This document shows positions 42,901 to 54,752 of a stretch of DNA of 64,000 nucleotides, piece after piece; the stretch's first letter is position 1; each line of letters begins with the position of its first letter. The notes beneath the pieces were generated by a model. It was not told where the DNA came from and did no database searches. It saw only the letters and a list, made by a program, of their open reading frames with translations. Origin of the DNA: Dipetalonema caudispina (lineage: Eukaryota; Nematoda; Chromadorea; Rhabditida; Onchocercidae); the NCBI GenBank assembly GCA_013365325.1, contig JABVXV010000060.1:62001-126000 (forward strand), in the 5' to 3' direction. Both the position numbers and the translations under genes were made by a program.

Positions 42901-44524
42901 TCCATGTCCAAGTCCTCATGTCCGATTTGTTTTCTGCCCCACTAGTACTTTTCTTTTTTCTTTTTAGGCCTTCTTTCCGTCCTTTTAGAAGTTCACACTG
43001 AAATCTTCGAATATTATGGTTTAAATACATTTGACAGTAGGCTTCAAATTCAATTTAATAGATCACTTGGCCATCGTTGATAATAGTATCTCAGTGCTTT
43101 CTTATTGAAGAAACACACGGTTTTGTGTCAAGCAAAAATTACTGGAATGTAATTTCCGGAAGATTAGTGTTGTGATAAAAACTACTAGCTCACATATTCG
43201 ACTGTCTGCTGTACTTCCAGAAAACCTGTACTGTATCTCACCAGACCACGTAACACATATCGATGTTGTGATAAGATATAGATCTGAAAAAGATAGTTGA
43301 TCAATTGATCTGCGTAAAAGTTGCCCATACTTGAAAAGCATTTTAAGTGAGTAGTGAAGGATTAATTAGAGTAGAACATTTATTTTTCAATGAGGAATAT
43401 AAGTTGAACTGTAAAATACTGAGAAGATATTTAACTTCAACTTATGATATCTTCTAGGAAAAAAAGGAAAAATTCACCATACTTGAATTAATAGATTGCT
43501 AAATGGAAGATAAGTTTTCCATTTTATTTTATCGTCCGTTCATTTTTCAACATCGTTTATCTTCATTTAAGTTTTTCTATTACTTTCCCGGTGCTTTTTT
43601 TTTTCCTTACCTTCATAACGTTGTTATTTTTGATAATGATTTAATGATAATTAGCAGTCAAACAGCAATTTCTGAACCAAATTTTGATTTTTTTAATTTC
43701 TTTCCTTTCATTAATTAATGCTTCCCAACACTTAGATAAGGCAAATTATTGACCCAATGATAAGTGATCATATAGTTAATTTCGAATTAAGAATTGAATT
43801 TTTCTGGAATTAACTTTTAAAGATCAAGCAATTTTGATAAATTATCACACAAGTAAGAAAAAATTCATTGTTTTTTTTTTTGGAATTTCCAAAATATTCT
43901 CACCTTTTGCTTTTCTTTTCCCTTTGCAATAAATAATTTCTTAAACGAACGATTCCAGTAAAAGTATAGAGTAAAAGTAGTGATTTATTCCAACTGATAG
44001 AAAAAAGTTTTCAGTCCCATTGCAATCATTCTTTCGAGCATAGTAATTTACCAAATTCATCTTTTTCTCCTTTTACACTTTTCTTTTAATGAATTAGAAA
44101 TTTCTTGTGTAAGTCATTCCTGAACAGTTATCTTATTAATAGTCATTTTACTTTGATTAGTTTTAGTATAGAAAAGAAATATAGCAAATATGAAATAAAG
44201 GACGAGATAACATTAACGATCTTTGTTAAGCTAAATTTGAGGTTAGAATGATTATGAACAAATGAAAATATAAGGACATCTCTATTTAAATTATAACTTT
44301 TAATTTATTATCATGTATCAATTGATATACTTTGCTTTTGTAATATAGACAAGATTAAGTATGTACAACTCAAGCTTATAGAGAAACAAAAAAATCTTCT
44401 GCCTCTGCAGCAAAGCACATTTTAGCAAATCATTTAAATTTAAGTGTATGGTTTCAAAAAACTGATTTCGTCACTTCTTGCCGTTGAAATTCCGTGCAAT
44501 GCAAAATAGAAAAAAATTGGCAAC
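30901..44524. other. Gene-poor desert, first part
   Basis: More than 13 kb of AT-rich sequence with no chain of exons that I can support on either strand. It holds pyrimidine runs (32047-32090), a GTAT repeat (32199-32214), and poly-A/T runs near 38410, 38580, 39145 and 41682. One short plus-strand ORF at 36139-36219 (26 codons) follows an acceptor-like TTAATTACAG but has no detectable family. A possible small exon at 43283-43242 (minus; DLYLITTSICVTWS, flanked by CTTTTTCAG and GTGAGA) is in phase with the CUB exon upstream of it. Large introns of an unrecognised gene or regulatory DNA could fill this space. Confidence 0.55.
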
Positions 44525-44628
44525 CTCTAAAACCGGAACCACTGGGATAATGATTTCCAGTCATCAAGGTCAAACGGACTTCAGAAGTAGAAATAAATAT
44601 TCGAATTCCTTGAACATTTCTCTGACAA
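44525..44628 (-). CDS. Isolated CUB-domain exon
   Basis: A 104-bp exon lies between a strong acceptor (TTTATTCTGCAG) and the donor AGAG|GTTGCC. In its open frame it reads CQRNVQGIRIFISTSEVR then LTLMTGNHYPSGSGFRG. This matches the second half of a CUB domain, where the family shows C-G, ISTS, a V-x-L-x-F strand and a GSGF motif. CUB modules are extracellular. In nematodes they occur in receptor-clustering proteins (LEV-10, SOL-1 types) and secreted proteases, and this fragment cannot decide among them. It enters in phase 2 and leaves in phase 1. A candidate next exon is 43283-43242. The partner exon carrying the first half of the domain was not found in 44.6-49.3 kb, so it may be far away, poorly conserved or lost. 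Confidence 0.45.
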
Positions 44629-47600
44629 CTGCAGAATAAAGTCTCAATGTTATTTTTTGCTATTCTTAGCATTTTCATATACCTACAGTGATTTTTTTTT
44701 TTCTTATTAAAAAAACAAGAGAATGGAAATAACCTTCGTCATTATTATAATAATGATAGAGGCTATAAGTATCAAAATTCATTGCAATTGTAGGACATAC
44801 TTTGATTTTTAATATTCATTCTTCCATTTCAATATGATGAATAGCTGACAAACTCATTGATTCGCTGATTAATTGATAAAAAATGAAACAGGAAAGCAAC
44901 ATTATACTTAATATTAGAATTGATAAAACTGCATATTAAAAAGTAAAGTTATAAAAATAATAGATATGAGGGAAATCTTACATCAAAATAGAGTACAAAA
45001 GAAAATATAGCGTACGAGGATTGATATTGGCATCCGGATATGATCACTTGAATGCGGACACTATTAGAATCAAATGAATAATCATTCACCGGTGCAACCA
45101 CATTTTTCAGTTAATCAATCGCTATACTCTTCCTTTGCAAAGATTTTAATTCTATTTGATAGAAAAAATTATTATGTTTATTGCGATCTGTGGTCAACAA
45201 TCAGAGAGCATTTATTATCATTATTGGATAATTTAATTTTCAAAATTCAGTTGCGAAATTAGCATTGTTTGTTATAGTAACTGCAATATTATCAGTAATG
45301 CAACTTCCTTACAGTATCGGTATCACTAACACTGACAAAAGAGTAACAGTGATACTTTCGAATAGAATTGGATTAAAGATAATAAATATTGGTAATATAC
45401 TTTACGTAGACATAAACATAAAATAGTTCCATTTGCCTATCTTCACAGTTAACATTTTCCCAATTATCGAATAAGTCTCCACATATTGATTGTTACACTT
45501 CACAGCAAAAAAACTCAATGTTCAAAAAATTCAATAAATTATCTTTAAAAAAGTTATTTTCAATTTCAAAGAAATGAAATCTCTTCTCTGAGGATTATAC
45601 TATTACTCTCATGTATTTTATTATTAGAATATTTGTCATTACGAACGAAATGAATCTTAATTTGATGCCTAGAACAACTCAAACTTTCTTGAATAAAAAT
45701 TCTATCAGTTTCATAGAGGAGAGAAGTGAAAAATGGAATTTTGGAGCATTTGGCCGAATGAATCAACCGATTCGATATCGCGAAAATAATTTCTGTCCTA
45801 CAAAAATTTCGTTCTAAACGAAATTGAAAAATGAACAAAATTAAAAGTGTTTTTGAGAAAGTTAGAAATCAACACATGTACTGATATCATCAAATAATAG
45901 TTGGCGTAGAAGAAATTAATCTGCTTGGATAATGAGATATGAGAGCAGAATCACTGCGATTAGATTCTGTTCTCTCGTAGATTATGGAAAGTATTCCTTT
46001 TTCTTTATTTTTCAGCTCTTCCACTCTAATTCCCTCTTCATTTCCTTTCTCTTGTCTAATTTTATCAGGATATCAACATCAGCACTGCATGGTACCGTTG
46101 CGTATGTCACCTATTCTTTATGAGATCGAAAACTATCACGCATAATTTTGTCGTAATAACTTCCTCAATTGATATTTAAGTATCATTTTCATCATTCTTA
46201 TTAGTTACCATTCGTTGCATTTCATGATTGTATAACAAAAAGTATGATTCAAACAATCAAATTAAGTAAAGCAAAAATTTTTGAGAGAAAAATTTTTTTT
46301 AAAACAAAAATTTCACTTTGCAGTTCGTTTAGTATTGAAGTAATTTCTTCTTTTTTTTTTTTTTTTTTTTTTTTGAAACCAAAATCGTCACAGAAACTTT
46401 ACACAAAAAGCAGCCCGTTGTTGATAAACGAATTGAACGTAAGGTCGTAGCAAAGGTCATCCGAAAATTCCACTCTATTTCGAAAAGAAAAAACTCACTA
46501 AATTTACTGCTCAGAATATTTTGAAAAAGCTGTGTTGATAAACTTTGCCGGTAAAATGATAGTGTAAAAAAAAAAACCTCCAAACTTCACTATTCCAGTT
46601 TGTTTCTGTATTTGACACCACCATCAGAAAAAAAAAAAAAAAAAGAATCAAATGATACGAAACATGGAGAGACAATACAGTTATCATTAAATGTAACAAT
46701 CTATGACTAAACCTTACTGCGCATTATCATTTAATGTACCATTATTTGTATATTCTATAGTTCAACTGAATAAATCACTGACAAAAAACATAAACTTCAT
46801 TTTAAAAAAAGAAAAAAAAGCTGAAAAAATTTTGCTAATATCATAGTTAACATCAGATAAGCCTCTAAAAATAAGCATTCATTACTAATTAATACTGATG
46901 TCTTATCATGGTGAAAAAAGAAGCAACAATAGATATAGAAAAACTAATGAGGGAAAAATTTTGGTTAGAACAAAGGAAGGAATAGAAAAGAAAATTAAGG
47001 ACTTTGAGCAAAACTAGGAAGTAGATATGAAAATAAGGATTTATTCATTTGTCGGCAGCTATAACATTAATTAATTTCTCTATAAATGAAGAAAAAGCTT
47101 CTGTAAAGATAAAAGATAGCGCAAGCTGTGGCAAAAATGAATGTTAAAAGCATTTTTATGATCAAACCTTCCAATCGATTATCGTTTTATACATCGTAAA
47201 TACTGAATCTTTCATTTTACTTTCAACAAATTCCTATTAGCAAACCGCAGTTAATTACGATATTATCTGGAAATAATATTGAGTCTGTTACAGAAAAGCA
47301 CTAAAGCAAGTTATTACTTAAGTTTATCTTTCCAAAAATGAAAACTGTTCGAGTTACAATAAAATTTATAAAAGATCAAGCGAAAAAAGGGAAGTCAAAA
47401 GAAACTTTCAGAAATAGCAACATCAAACGATGAAATTTGACTCTCGTAACAACTCCACGAAAGTGTTATACTTAATTATGGTATTACTCTTTGTCATACC
47501 TGTATTACCGTATTCTAATCTCTATACTTCAATAGAAAAAAACTAAATGAAACATGATGTCAACAAAAAATCATAAGCAAAATGAAAAATAATGGACGAA

Positions 47601-47936
47601 AATAGCTGAAATTTCATGAATATATTCATATTAAATTAATTAGTACAAAAAGTTTCAATAAGACAGACATACGGATATATGAAAGAATCTTTATGGAAAA
47701 CAATGTTTTATTGTGTCTATTAGGTAAAAAATCATGTAAAAAAAAAACAAAATAAATTCCATCAAATGCAATAAATAATCCTCGGACAACACAATGAAGA
47801 AGTGAGGGTTCATTGTATTTGCTATTTCTATCTTCTTTTTCTCTATTTCCAGTTCATCTCTCGCAATTGACAAAATTTGGAAATGACTGATATTTATTTC
47901 TCTTCTTTAGGTCATCATTAATTCCGTTTTGATTTT

Positions 47937-48078
47937 CTATCCAAACAAAAATTTCCACTTATCTTGAGATTTCAGTTTTACCAATACATCAGCAGACGTC
48001 ACGTTACATATATTTAATCTAGTTTCTTGATCAAATTTCACATATCCGGTACTCAGATGGACTATTTTAAATGGGACA
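47937..48078 (-). CDS. MSP-like (major sperm protein domain) exon or fragment
   Basis: After the acceptor GGTTAATTTAG, the frame from 48078 encodes VPFKIVHLSTGYVKFDQ then TRLNICNVTSADVLVKLKSQ and DKWKFLF, closing with TAG at 47939-47937. The pattern GYVKFDQ, L-N-I-C-N-V-T, V-L-V-K-L-K resembles the first half of an MSP domain, where the family has L-x-F, LKLTNPS and VAFKVK. The second half of the domain (the P-x-x-G-x-I-x-P region) was not found downstream. The piece may be a terminal exon of an unseen gene or a pseudogene fragment. MSP-domain proteins act in sperm motility or at membrane contact sites. Confidence 0.35.
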
Positions 48079-48378
48079 CTAAATTAACCGCAATATTAGC
48101 ACAGATCATGCTTGACCCAGAATCAGGTAGAGAATGAATGAGTACAATCTCGAAATATCCTTGGATAGTGAGATTTTATGAAGTAAGGTAAGATTAAACT
48201 GCCAGGATAAATTCAGTCTTCTCTTAACTTTTCAAAAGACCCAAAATTTCTGAAACATATCATAAGCAGCGGAGCATAATCATTTAATTTTTACTTCAAT
48301 GTTAATTATGATTCAAAAAAAAACCTTTATATTATCTAATCGCTTGGTGTACAAGATTCCACAACACATCAGATATAT

Positions 48379-48540
48379 GGTCTTATCATGAAGTCATGAT
48401 CAAGATGATTTCATACATAAATACACATAAAAGGTCTTATCATGAAGTCATGATCAAGATGATTTCATACATAAATACACATAAAACGTCTTATCATGAA
48501 GTCTTGATCAAGATGATTTTATACATAAATACACATAAAA
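48379..48540. repeat. 54-bp tandem repeat, exactly three copies
   Basis: Units 48379-48432, 48433-48486 and 48487-48540 are nearly identical. Copy 3 differs at a first-base C, an A-to-T change in CATGATC and a C-to-T change in ATTTCAT. Each unit holds the near-palindromic stretch TCATGAAGTCATGATCAAGA. No ORF runs through the array. The near identity suggests recent duplication. Confidence 0.9.
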
Positions 48541-49323
48541 CAGTTCATGTGCCTTTCAAAAATTTTTGATGCGTGGAACATTCATACTATTCAATGACAA
48601 ATCGACGCTTAACCTGATAATCATTTCTTTGACATCTAGAAGTTGAAGAGATGTTAAAAACTGATTTTGTCAGTACCTTCGTTTTTCCAACAGGTATAAA
48701 AAGAAGTTTCAAAAATATAGCGAATTCAAAGAAATTTTAAAACTGTAAGAAATGTACATCGAGCTAATGCAAAAAATAAACCATCGCAGACAAAATAATC
48801 TCAGAAATGAAAAAGATTAAAAGAATTCAAAAAGTCGCACTTATCTGGTTAGGTAAAATTTACGAAGCTTATATCACTCGAATTTCTAAAAACAATACTT
48901 TTCCAACAAATCTAATCTAATTGCATCAATGCAGTGAGGAAGTAGCAGTTTTAGACATTAATGAAGCACGACAAGATATTCTTGAAAGTTCAGGTCAGGC
49001 GAAAAAGTGCTGTCATAGTGTAATATGGAATCAATACCGGAGATTTTGTTAACGGTTAAGATAAAGGGAACGCCTAATTTTGGTAAGATCGAAATTTTTT
49101 GCAGCGTGCCTTTGTAAAACTATTTTAGGTACAGTAATTGGCCACCGGAAGATGTATTACACTGAATCAGTTACTTTTCTGATGATCCTGCTAAGAATTT
49201 AACTCTATTTTTCGGAAGAAACTTGACTATTTCCTATAAAATTTTTGTGCAGACCAGCAAATTTTAGTAAAATCAAAATTTTTAGACAAGAAAAGCTTCG
49301 TGACATAAATAGTTTGGCTAGTA

Positions 49324-49556
49324 TCAAAAATCAATATGTTTTCGAAATAGCAACTTGATTGGAGTATCTTTTGGTTTATTGCGACATCTAGTCTTTTCGA
49401 TAAATTTCATCGAATAATCCCTGCCCATTAGTTCATTGTTACAGAAAATATCCAAATCGTTGTACTGACTTATATCACCAAACAATGTAATAGCCAAATA
49501 CCGTTTGATGGTGTTTACGGTTGCCATTTCTGCAATGGAAAATCTATATACTTCAT

Positions 49557-49601
<45 letters not shown>

Positions 49602-51246
49602 GAGCAAAAAGATTGCTTGAATACTTTGTTTCCTACCATTTTTAGCTTAAACAACAGTAATCACTTCTTACAAATAACAGTATACCATACAAGAAATGCG
49701 CATTTCTGAAGTCCACTATGATTCGTTAATACAGATATAACAGACTAGTTCCTTGAATAGCATTAAAAGATCAGCTTCTTAAACAGTTCTTTCATCTTTG
49801 AATAAAGAAACATGGATAAATTGTTGAAGTTTGTCATAAAATAAAACCTTCCAATTTACTTTAATATCGACAAGATAACACTCGGATGAGAAATCTATAT
49901 ATATATATATATATATATTCTTCAATGAAAAACTCACCTGACAGTCTTAAGTAAGGCATTTCAATATCGGAGAATTTGGAAAGTTTATCAGTGCAAAGTT
50001 CCACAGCAACCTGTTCATCATTTCGATGATGCTTGCCCATCAAATCACCAGAACATTCTCTTATTTCCGAATTACTGTTAACCTGCAGAAAGTTCAAAAA
50101 CAATGAAATGCCGACTTTACTTTGAAATGCTGATGAAAGAATTCTTTTATGACAAAACTGGAATGAAATTATTTCTCACTGAACTGCCGAACTGTTAGCA
50201 AGCTCGAGATTTTCTCAATGTATCAGTTTTTAAGGGATAGAAATTACCGTATTTTCATCAATTTCTAACTTTTCAGGAGATTCATTTTCACCCGGTTCTG
50301 TTTTTACTGTTCGCAAAAAAGCATTTTGATTCTCTTCCTCTCGTATTTGCACACCGGGTACAAGTTTATACACCAGTTCCTGCATCGTACGATCAAAACT
50401 CACATAATGAGATGGATGACTCTAAACAAAAATTGATTCATCAAGAAAAACTCGTCATAACAAATTAAACAATATATAAAGATGAATACTAATCGTGTTA
50501 AAAGCCAACGAAATTTTCATGCCTTAAATTTTTGTTTCATATTTAATTGACTATAACACACATCTAAAGCACCGAAAATTTTTTTGTATGTTAAATACTT
50601 ATTAGTTAGTTACTGTTGGAAGTACTAATTAAAAAATAGGACCTGCACAGTGATTTAATAATAATGAAACTCACTATGTCACATGAATTTCAAACATATA
50701 TCGGCAAATTATGGTAAAATTTACACCAAAATTTCACTTCACAAAATTAAATAAACTAATTGATTATTTAGGATTGAAAAATACCTTGAATAATAATAAA
50801 GTGGTACTTGGATTTAATTTAAAAAGATAATATTTAATGATTTGGTGATTACATGCCTGATGGATAAGGTTACTACATTTGGGGCAACAGTTATTGATAT
50901 TCTCGAAATGTTTCAATAGACATGACTTGCAAAATGTATGCAAACAGTCGGTAACTGTCGTAGCTTCCACAAAATATCTAAAAAGATCGTATTATTCAGA
51001 ATGACTAGCATCATAGAAAACAAGGGACGAAAAATGATGATAAGTAAACTATCAAACAGTTCACTATCAGCTGTCAACAGATAACTTTGTTCACTTCAGG
51101 CACTACTCAAGGAAAATTATGAGAACTTAAAGGAAATACAATCTTAAGAAAACTAACCCTTTACACAAGGGACATGTTATATGAGGATTAAGCGTTTTTA
51201 GCAGTATTTTATATTCGTCACCAATTAACGTCGGCTTTCGACTCAT
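49324..51246 (-). CDS. mig-32: PCGF-family Polycomb RING finger protein (mig-32-like)
   Basis: Five exons chain in phase: 51246-51158, 50977-50857, 50421-50248, 50082-49938 and 49529-49324 (TGA), giving 244 aa. The RING finger has C25-x2-C28, C41-x-H43-x2-C46-x2-C49 and C61-x2-C64 (DCLHTFCKSCLLKHFEN), followed by the PCGF signature SHPSHYVSFDRTMQELVYKL and VPG. A RAWUL ubiquitin-like domain (~178-243) has TVNTIKRYLAITLFGD, YNDLDIFCNNE and KFIEKTR. PCGF proteins pair with RING1 in PRC1 to mono-ubiquitylate histone H2A. In C. elegans, MIG-32 with SPAT-3 does this in neuron migration. A likely trans-splice acceptor (AATTTCCAG, AG at 51263-51262) lies 15 nt before the ATG. The intron after 50857 appears to begin with GC. 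It lies about 1 kb downstream of cpsf-4 on the same strand, so an operon is possible. Confidence 0.87.
49558..49599. repeat. 42-nt poly-A run (poly-T on the coding strand)
   Basis: Forty-two consecutive A bases lie in the last mig-32 intron, starting about 28 nt upstream of its acceptor on the minus strand. It therefore reads as a very long poly-pyrimidine tract. A processed-element poly-A tail is the alternative, but no element body is recognisable next to it. Confidence 0.95.
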
Positions 51247-51261
51247 TTCGGATATTGCTTA

Positions 51262-52227
51262 CTGGAAATTTCCAACGTTCATTGAAAATGGTTTTAAAAC
51301 AAAATACTCCTTTGCTTATTCTGTACCTTTCTGCAATTCTAAAAAATGTACAGGACACCCGATATCTTTATTATATTACTCGTTATTCCAGTGGAGACAA
51401 AGTGTGCACAATGACAAAAAATTGTGGGCATGAATGAAAAGAACACAAACTGGAAAATATACAAACTGTTTTTCAGGACCACACCTCCGGTTCTTCCTTA
51501 TTAGAATTATGAATTATTAAGAGTACCGGATATGCAAGGAAGGAATTCTATTTGACCTGTAATTCCTGTAATTATTAAATATGCAGACACACTGTTTTCT
51601 TCACAGCTTCTTGACAAACAATACACCAAGATCTATTTCACCTTACACTTCAGCAAGCTTACAGTTCGCATTCAAGTCTGAAATACATACATGTTATACT
51701 GCAGTGGTAAACAATAAATGTACCATAATCAAAGAAAGCATTATGCAATTATTATACTTGATCTAATTACTACAACATAGAACAATTGTCTTGTACTACA
51801 AAGGAAAATCAATGACGAAAGTAAAACAATTATTTTATTCAAGAAAACAAACAAAATTATAAATAAGATCAAAGCGAAGAATTGGGAAATCACATTATGG
51901 AACCGTAATTTAATGAATAAACAACATACAACAATACTTAATATTTGAATGAGGAATTTTCAATTACATCTTGTATTAAATTAGATGATATATTCATGTC
52001 TCTAGAAGAAAATATCCGCATTTTTCTACGATTTAAATTAAGTTCCAACTGAGAACTTTACTTCTGTAAAGGAGAATTTTGGTTGGAAATGAACGTAATT
52101 GCTGATAATGAAGATCAATAAAAAAGAAATAATTAAGACAACAATATTTCAAGATCACATGAATGCGCTGCATAACCGGTTTATTTACGAGGTTCAAATC
52201 CACATGTCTTCCAAATATTCAGTTAAT
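51262..52227. other. Spacer between cpsf-4 and mig-32
   Basis: About 970 bp with no supportable gene. It should hold the 3' UTR of cpsf-4 and the promoter or trans-splice region of mig-32 on the minus strand. Plus-strand open frames here (51255-51437, 51581-51766) show no family features. Confidence 0.6.
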
Positions 52228-54739
52228 TTAACGAAGCATTTCACCAGGTTTATTGGTTGAATTTGATGTCTTAGGTTGCGGGGCTTGCTGACACTTTCCC
52301 AAACTTCCAAACTGCTGCCCGTTTCCCCTAAACAAAAGAGATTAATTCACACTATAAGCCAGATCGGTAAAGCTCTATAAGAGTTAAAATTCATCACTAC
52401 AGACAGCGCGTAACCGTTCTATGAAAAACCATTATTTGCTGATTCAAATAAATGAAGACGAAAATGCTTAAGTGGTCAAAAATCAGTTTTCAAAATATTC
52501 CAAATAAAAGTCTCTCTACATACTTCTCACGTCATCCGTCTGATCCAGTTACTGGGAAAAAATCGAAACAAAAGTAAGGAAGTGAAAAGTGCTTACCTGG
52601 CTTCTTTTTCATCTTTTTCTCGCTGTTCGTGAGCAAGATATGCCGTATTTGATAGAAATGCCAACAGCCCTTTATGACATCGATTTGCGTAATGACCCTT
52701 TTCACCACACTGAAAAACAGAGTAATAATAGCAGAAAATAGCAACAAATACTAATATATTTTGACAAATATTGAGTGATATCCTGTCAAGTGAGATCAAG
52801 CAACTTAATACATCGCCTGATGTCATTTATTATTTTCGAACAACTTTACTCATGCTGGATAAATCTGAAATCGTAAATTGAAAAAAAAGTGTAAAAGAAA
52901 ATATGTTCGAAGAGAAAAATAATAGAAGTAAGCTTGGCAGGAAAATTAAAATTCTTGAAAAAAACCAACAAATATAAGTGTGATGAACTCAATAACGAAG
53001 AAATAATCGAGATATTTAATAAGTTCTAAACATTGTTTGGATTTTAACTTGCCTTATAGCAGGTGACATCTGAAAGCGCCTTTTTCTCGGAAAGAGCTAC
53101 CAGTTCTTGTGATATCTGTGCATTCACTTTCGACGAATCTAACAACGGCAACTGAGTTTGGGTAGGTAAATGAGGGCAGTAAGTCGCCTGAAAATATTTC
53201 TTACCAACAAACAAATTAATTAAATTATAAAGAAGATTAGTAAGACATGACTCATATCTTATTGCATACGATAACAGCATTTTTGCAAAGGTAAATGAAA
53301 AAGTGTGGTTCAAAGCATTTACCAATATTAAAATCACCATCAAACTGAAAAGATATATGAATTAAAGATCAAAATTGTGAATCGTGTTTAATCAAAACCT
53401 TATGGCCTCTTTCATGACAATTGTGACATACTATTCCAATGTTATACTGTCCTCGTGCTCGTAGAATTTGAGTCGTGTCCACAGGTGGGATATTGAAAGA
53501 TGGATGTGCATATTTACAGTCCCTTCCATCCGGACAAAAGCCTGCCAAATAGTTGGGACAAAGGACACGTCGACGATGCCGATGTTTACAAAACGGGCCT
53601 GAAAGAGTGTGGATGAAAGCAATATTCCTTGTATTCTTAAACCATCTTTTAAAAAAAGTGTGCATATTTTAGGAAAGAACCACTTACCATGTCGACAGAA
53701 TCCACGATCGTACCACGGACAATCCTTGATTTTACTTTCGGGATCTATATGCCGAAAGGGACATTCACGATTACTACAAGCCACTGAAAATGAAGTGAAG
53801 AGTGAGAATAGGTTGTACAAATTTTTTTATATATCATTTATATATTTCACCATGAATGAACCTTCTGATTTTCAGCAAAACTTAATTACCGGTACTCCTT
53901 TAATTTTCATTAAAAAATGGATTTCGGAAAAATTATCCTAAAATATTCGTAACACGTGAAATAACGAAAACCTACTATATTTCGAGAAAAAGAAACATTC
54001 CGGCATTTTACTTAAATCGTACTCATGCAAGAATTCGCATTGGTCACCTTTTTTACATAATCCACGCAACCAATGTTTACACACCACAGCCTAAAAACCT
54101 TTTTTTTTTCAAACAAAAAGGTTAAATAGTGGAGATAATTTGCATTAAATGGGGAGCACATCGTGTATTTGAAGTTTCTTGGTTATGCTAACATAAGCTG
54201 AAAAATATGAAGAGAAGATGGCAATAAATGAAAAATCTATTTCCAATATGAAAATATATCAGACAGAAAATGAGATGTAGCAATATCACGCCTTATCTCC
54301 GACGATATGCCTCAGTGGGCAAACAGCTCCCATTGTACATGTACCCTGTTCATTACGTATACACACACCACGACCACTTTTGTCCATTCCCGAAAACGGG
54401 GCCTGGAAAATTTCAATCTGACAGATTTGATGAATGTCATTTATAATATCAATTGGACATAAATCTTAAAGAAAAAAAAAAAAAATCTACTGTGAATCAA
54501 AATCTAGTCATGAAAAGAAGGCATTGTCATGATCAGATATTCCACTCTGCTTAATTCAGCTAGTCAGCCCTACATATAATCAGGCAAAAAGAAACCTCTC
54601 TGGCTCCACGCTGTTGCAACAACATCTCCTCAACATCCAATAAGGCGCATGATATTCCGGACATGTAATCCTCCATTGTAAGTGGAGTATTACCAAATAG
54701 TGAATAATGATGGTATGGTGTCGCTGCCATTGCTGTCAT
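52228..54739 (-). CDS. cpsf-4: CPSF30, cleavage and polyadenylation specificity factor subunit 4
   Basis: Eight exons chain in phase: 54739-54596, 54402-54292, 54090-53976, 53783-53688, 53598-53399, 53187-53053, 52709-52597 and 52327-52228 (TAA), giving 337 aa. Five CCCH zinc fingers occupy ~residues 62-190: [61 protein letters not shown] and [17 protein letters not shown], each ending in H. They are followed by two CCHC zinc knuckles, [14 protein letters not shown] (~213) and [14 protein letters not shown] (~266). CPSF30 reads the AAUAAA signal in the mRNA 3'-processing complex. Both knuckles are completed only across splice junctions, which confirms those introns. Two introns appear to use GC donors (AAG|GCGTGA after 54292, AAG|GCAAGT after 53053). 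The ATG follows an AG (54752-54751) that could accept a spliced leader. The Gln-rich tail is longer than in human CPSF4. Confidence 0.93.
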
Positions 54740-54752
54740 TTTGTGCACCTCT

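Noticed and set aside
42840..43020. Minus-strand frame CELLKGRKEGLKRKKKSTSG after a TTTCAG
   Set aside because: Lys-rich low-complexity reading with no domain and no clear donor; a cytoplasmic tail for the CUB gene would be guesswork.
52190..52212. GGTTCAAATCC resembling a tRNA B-box
   Set aside because: No A-box or cloverleaf is found at the required distance upstream.
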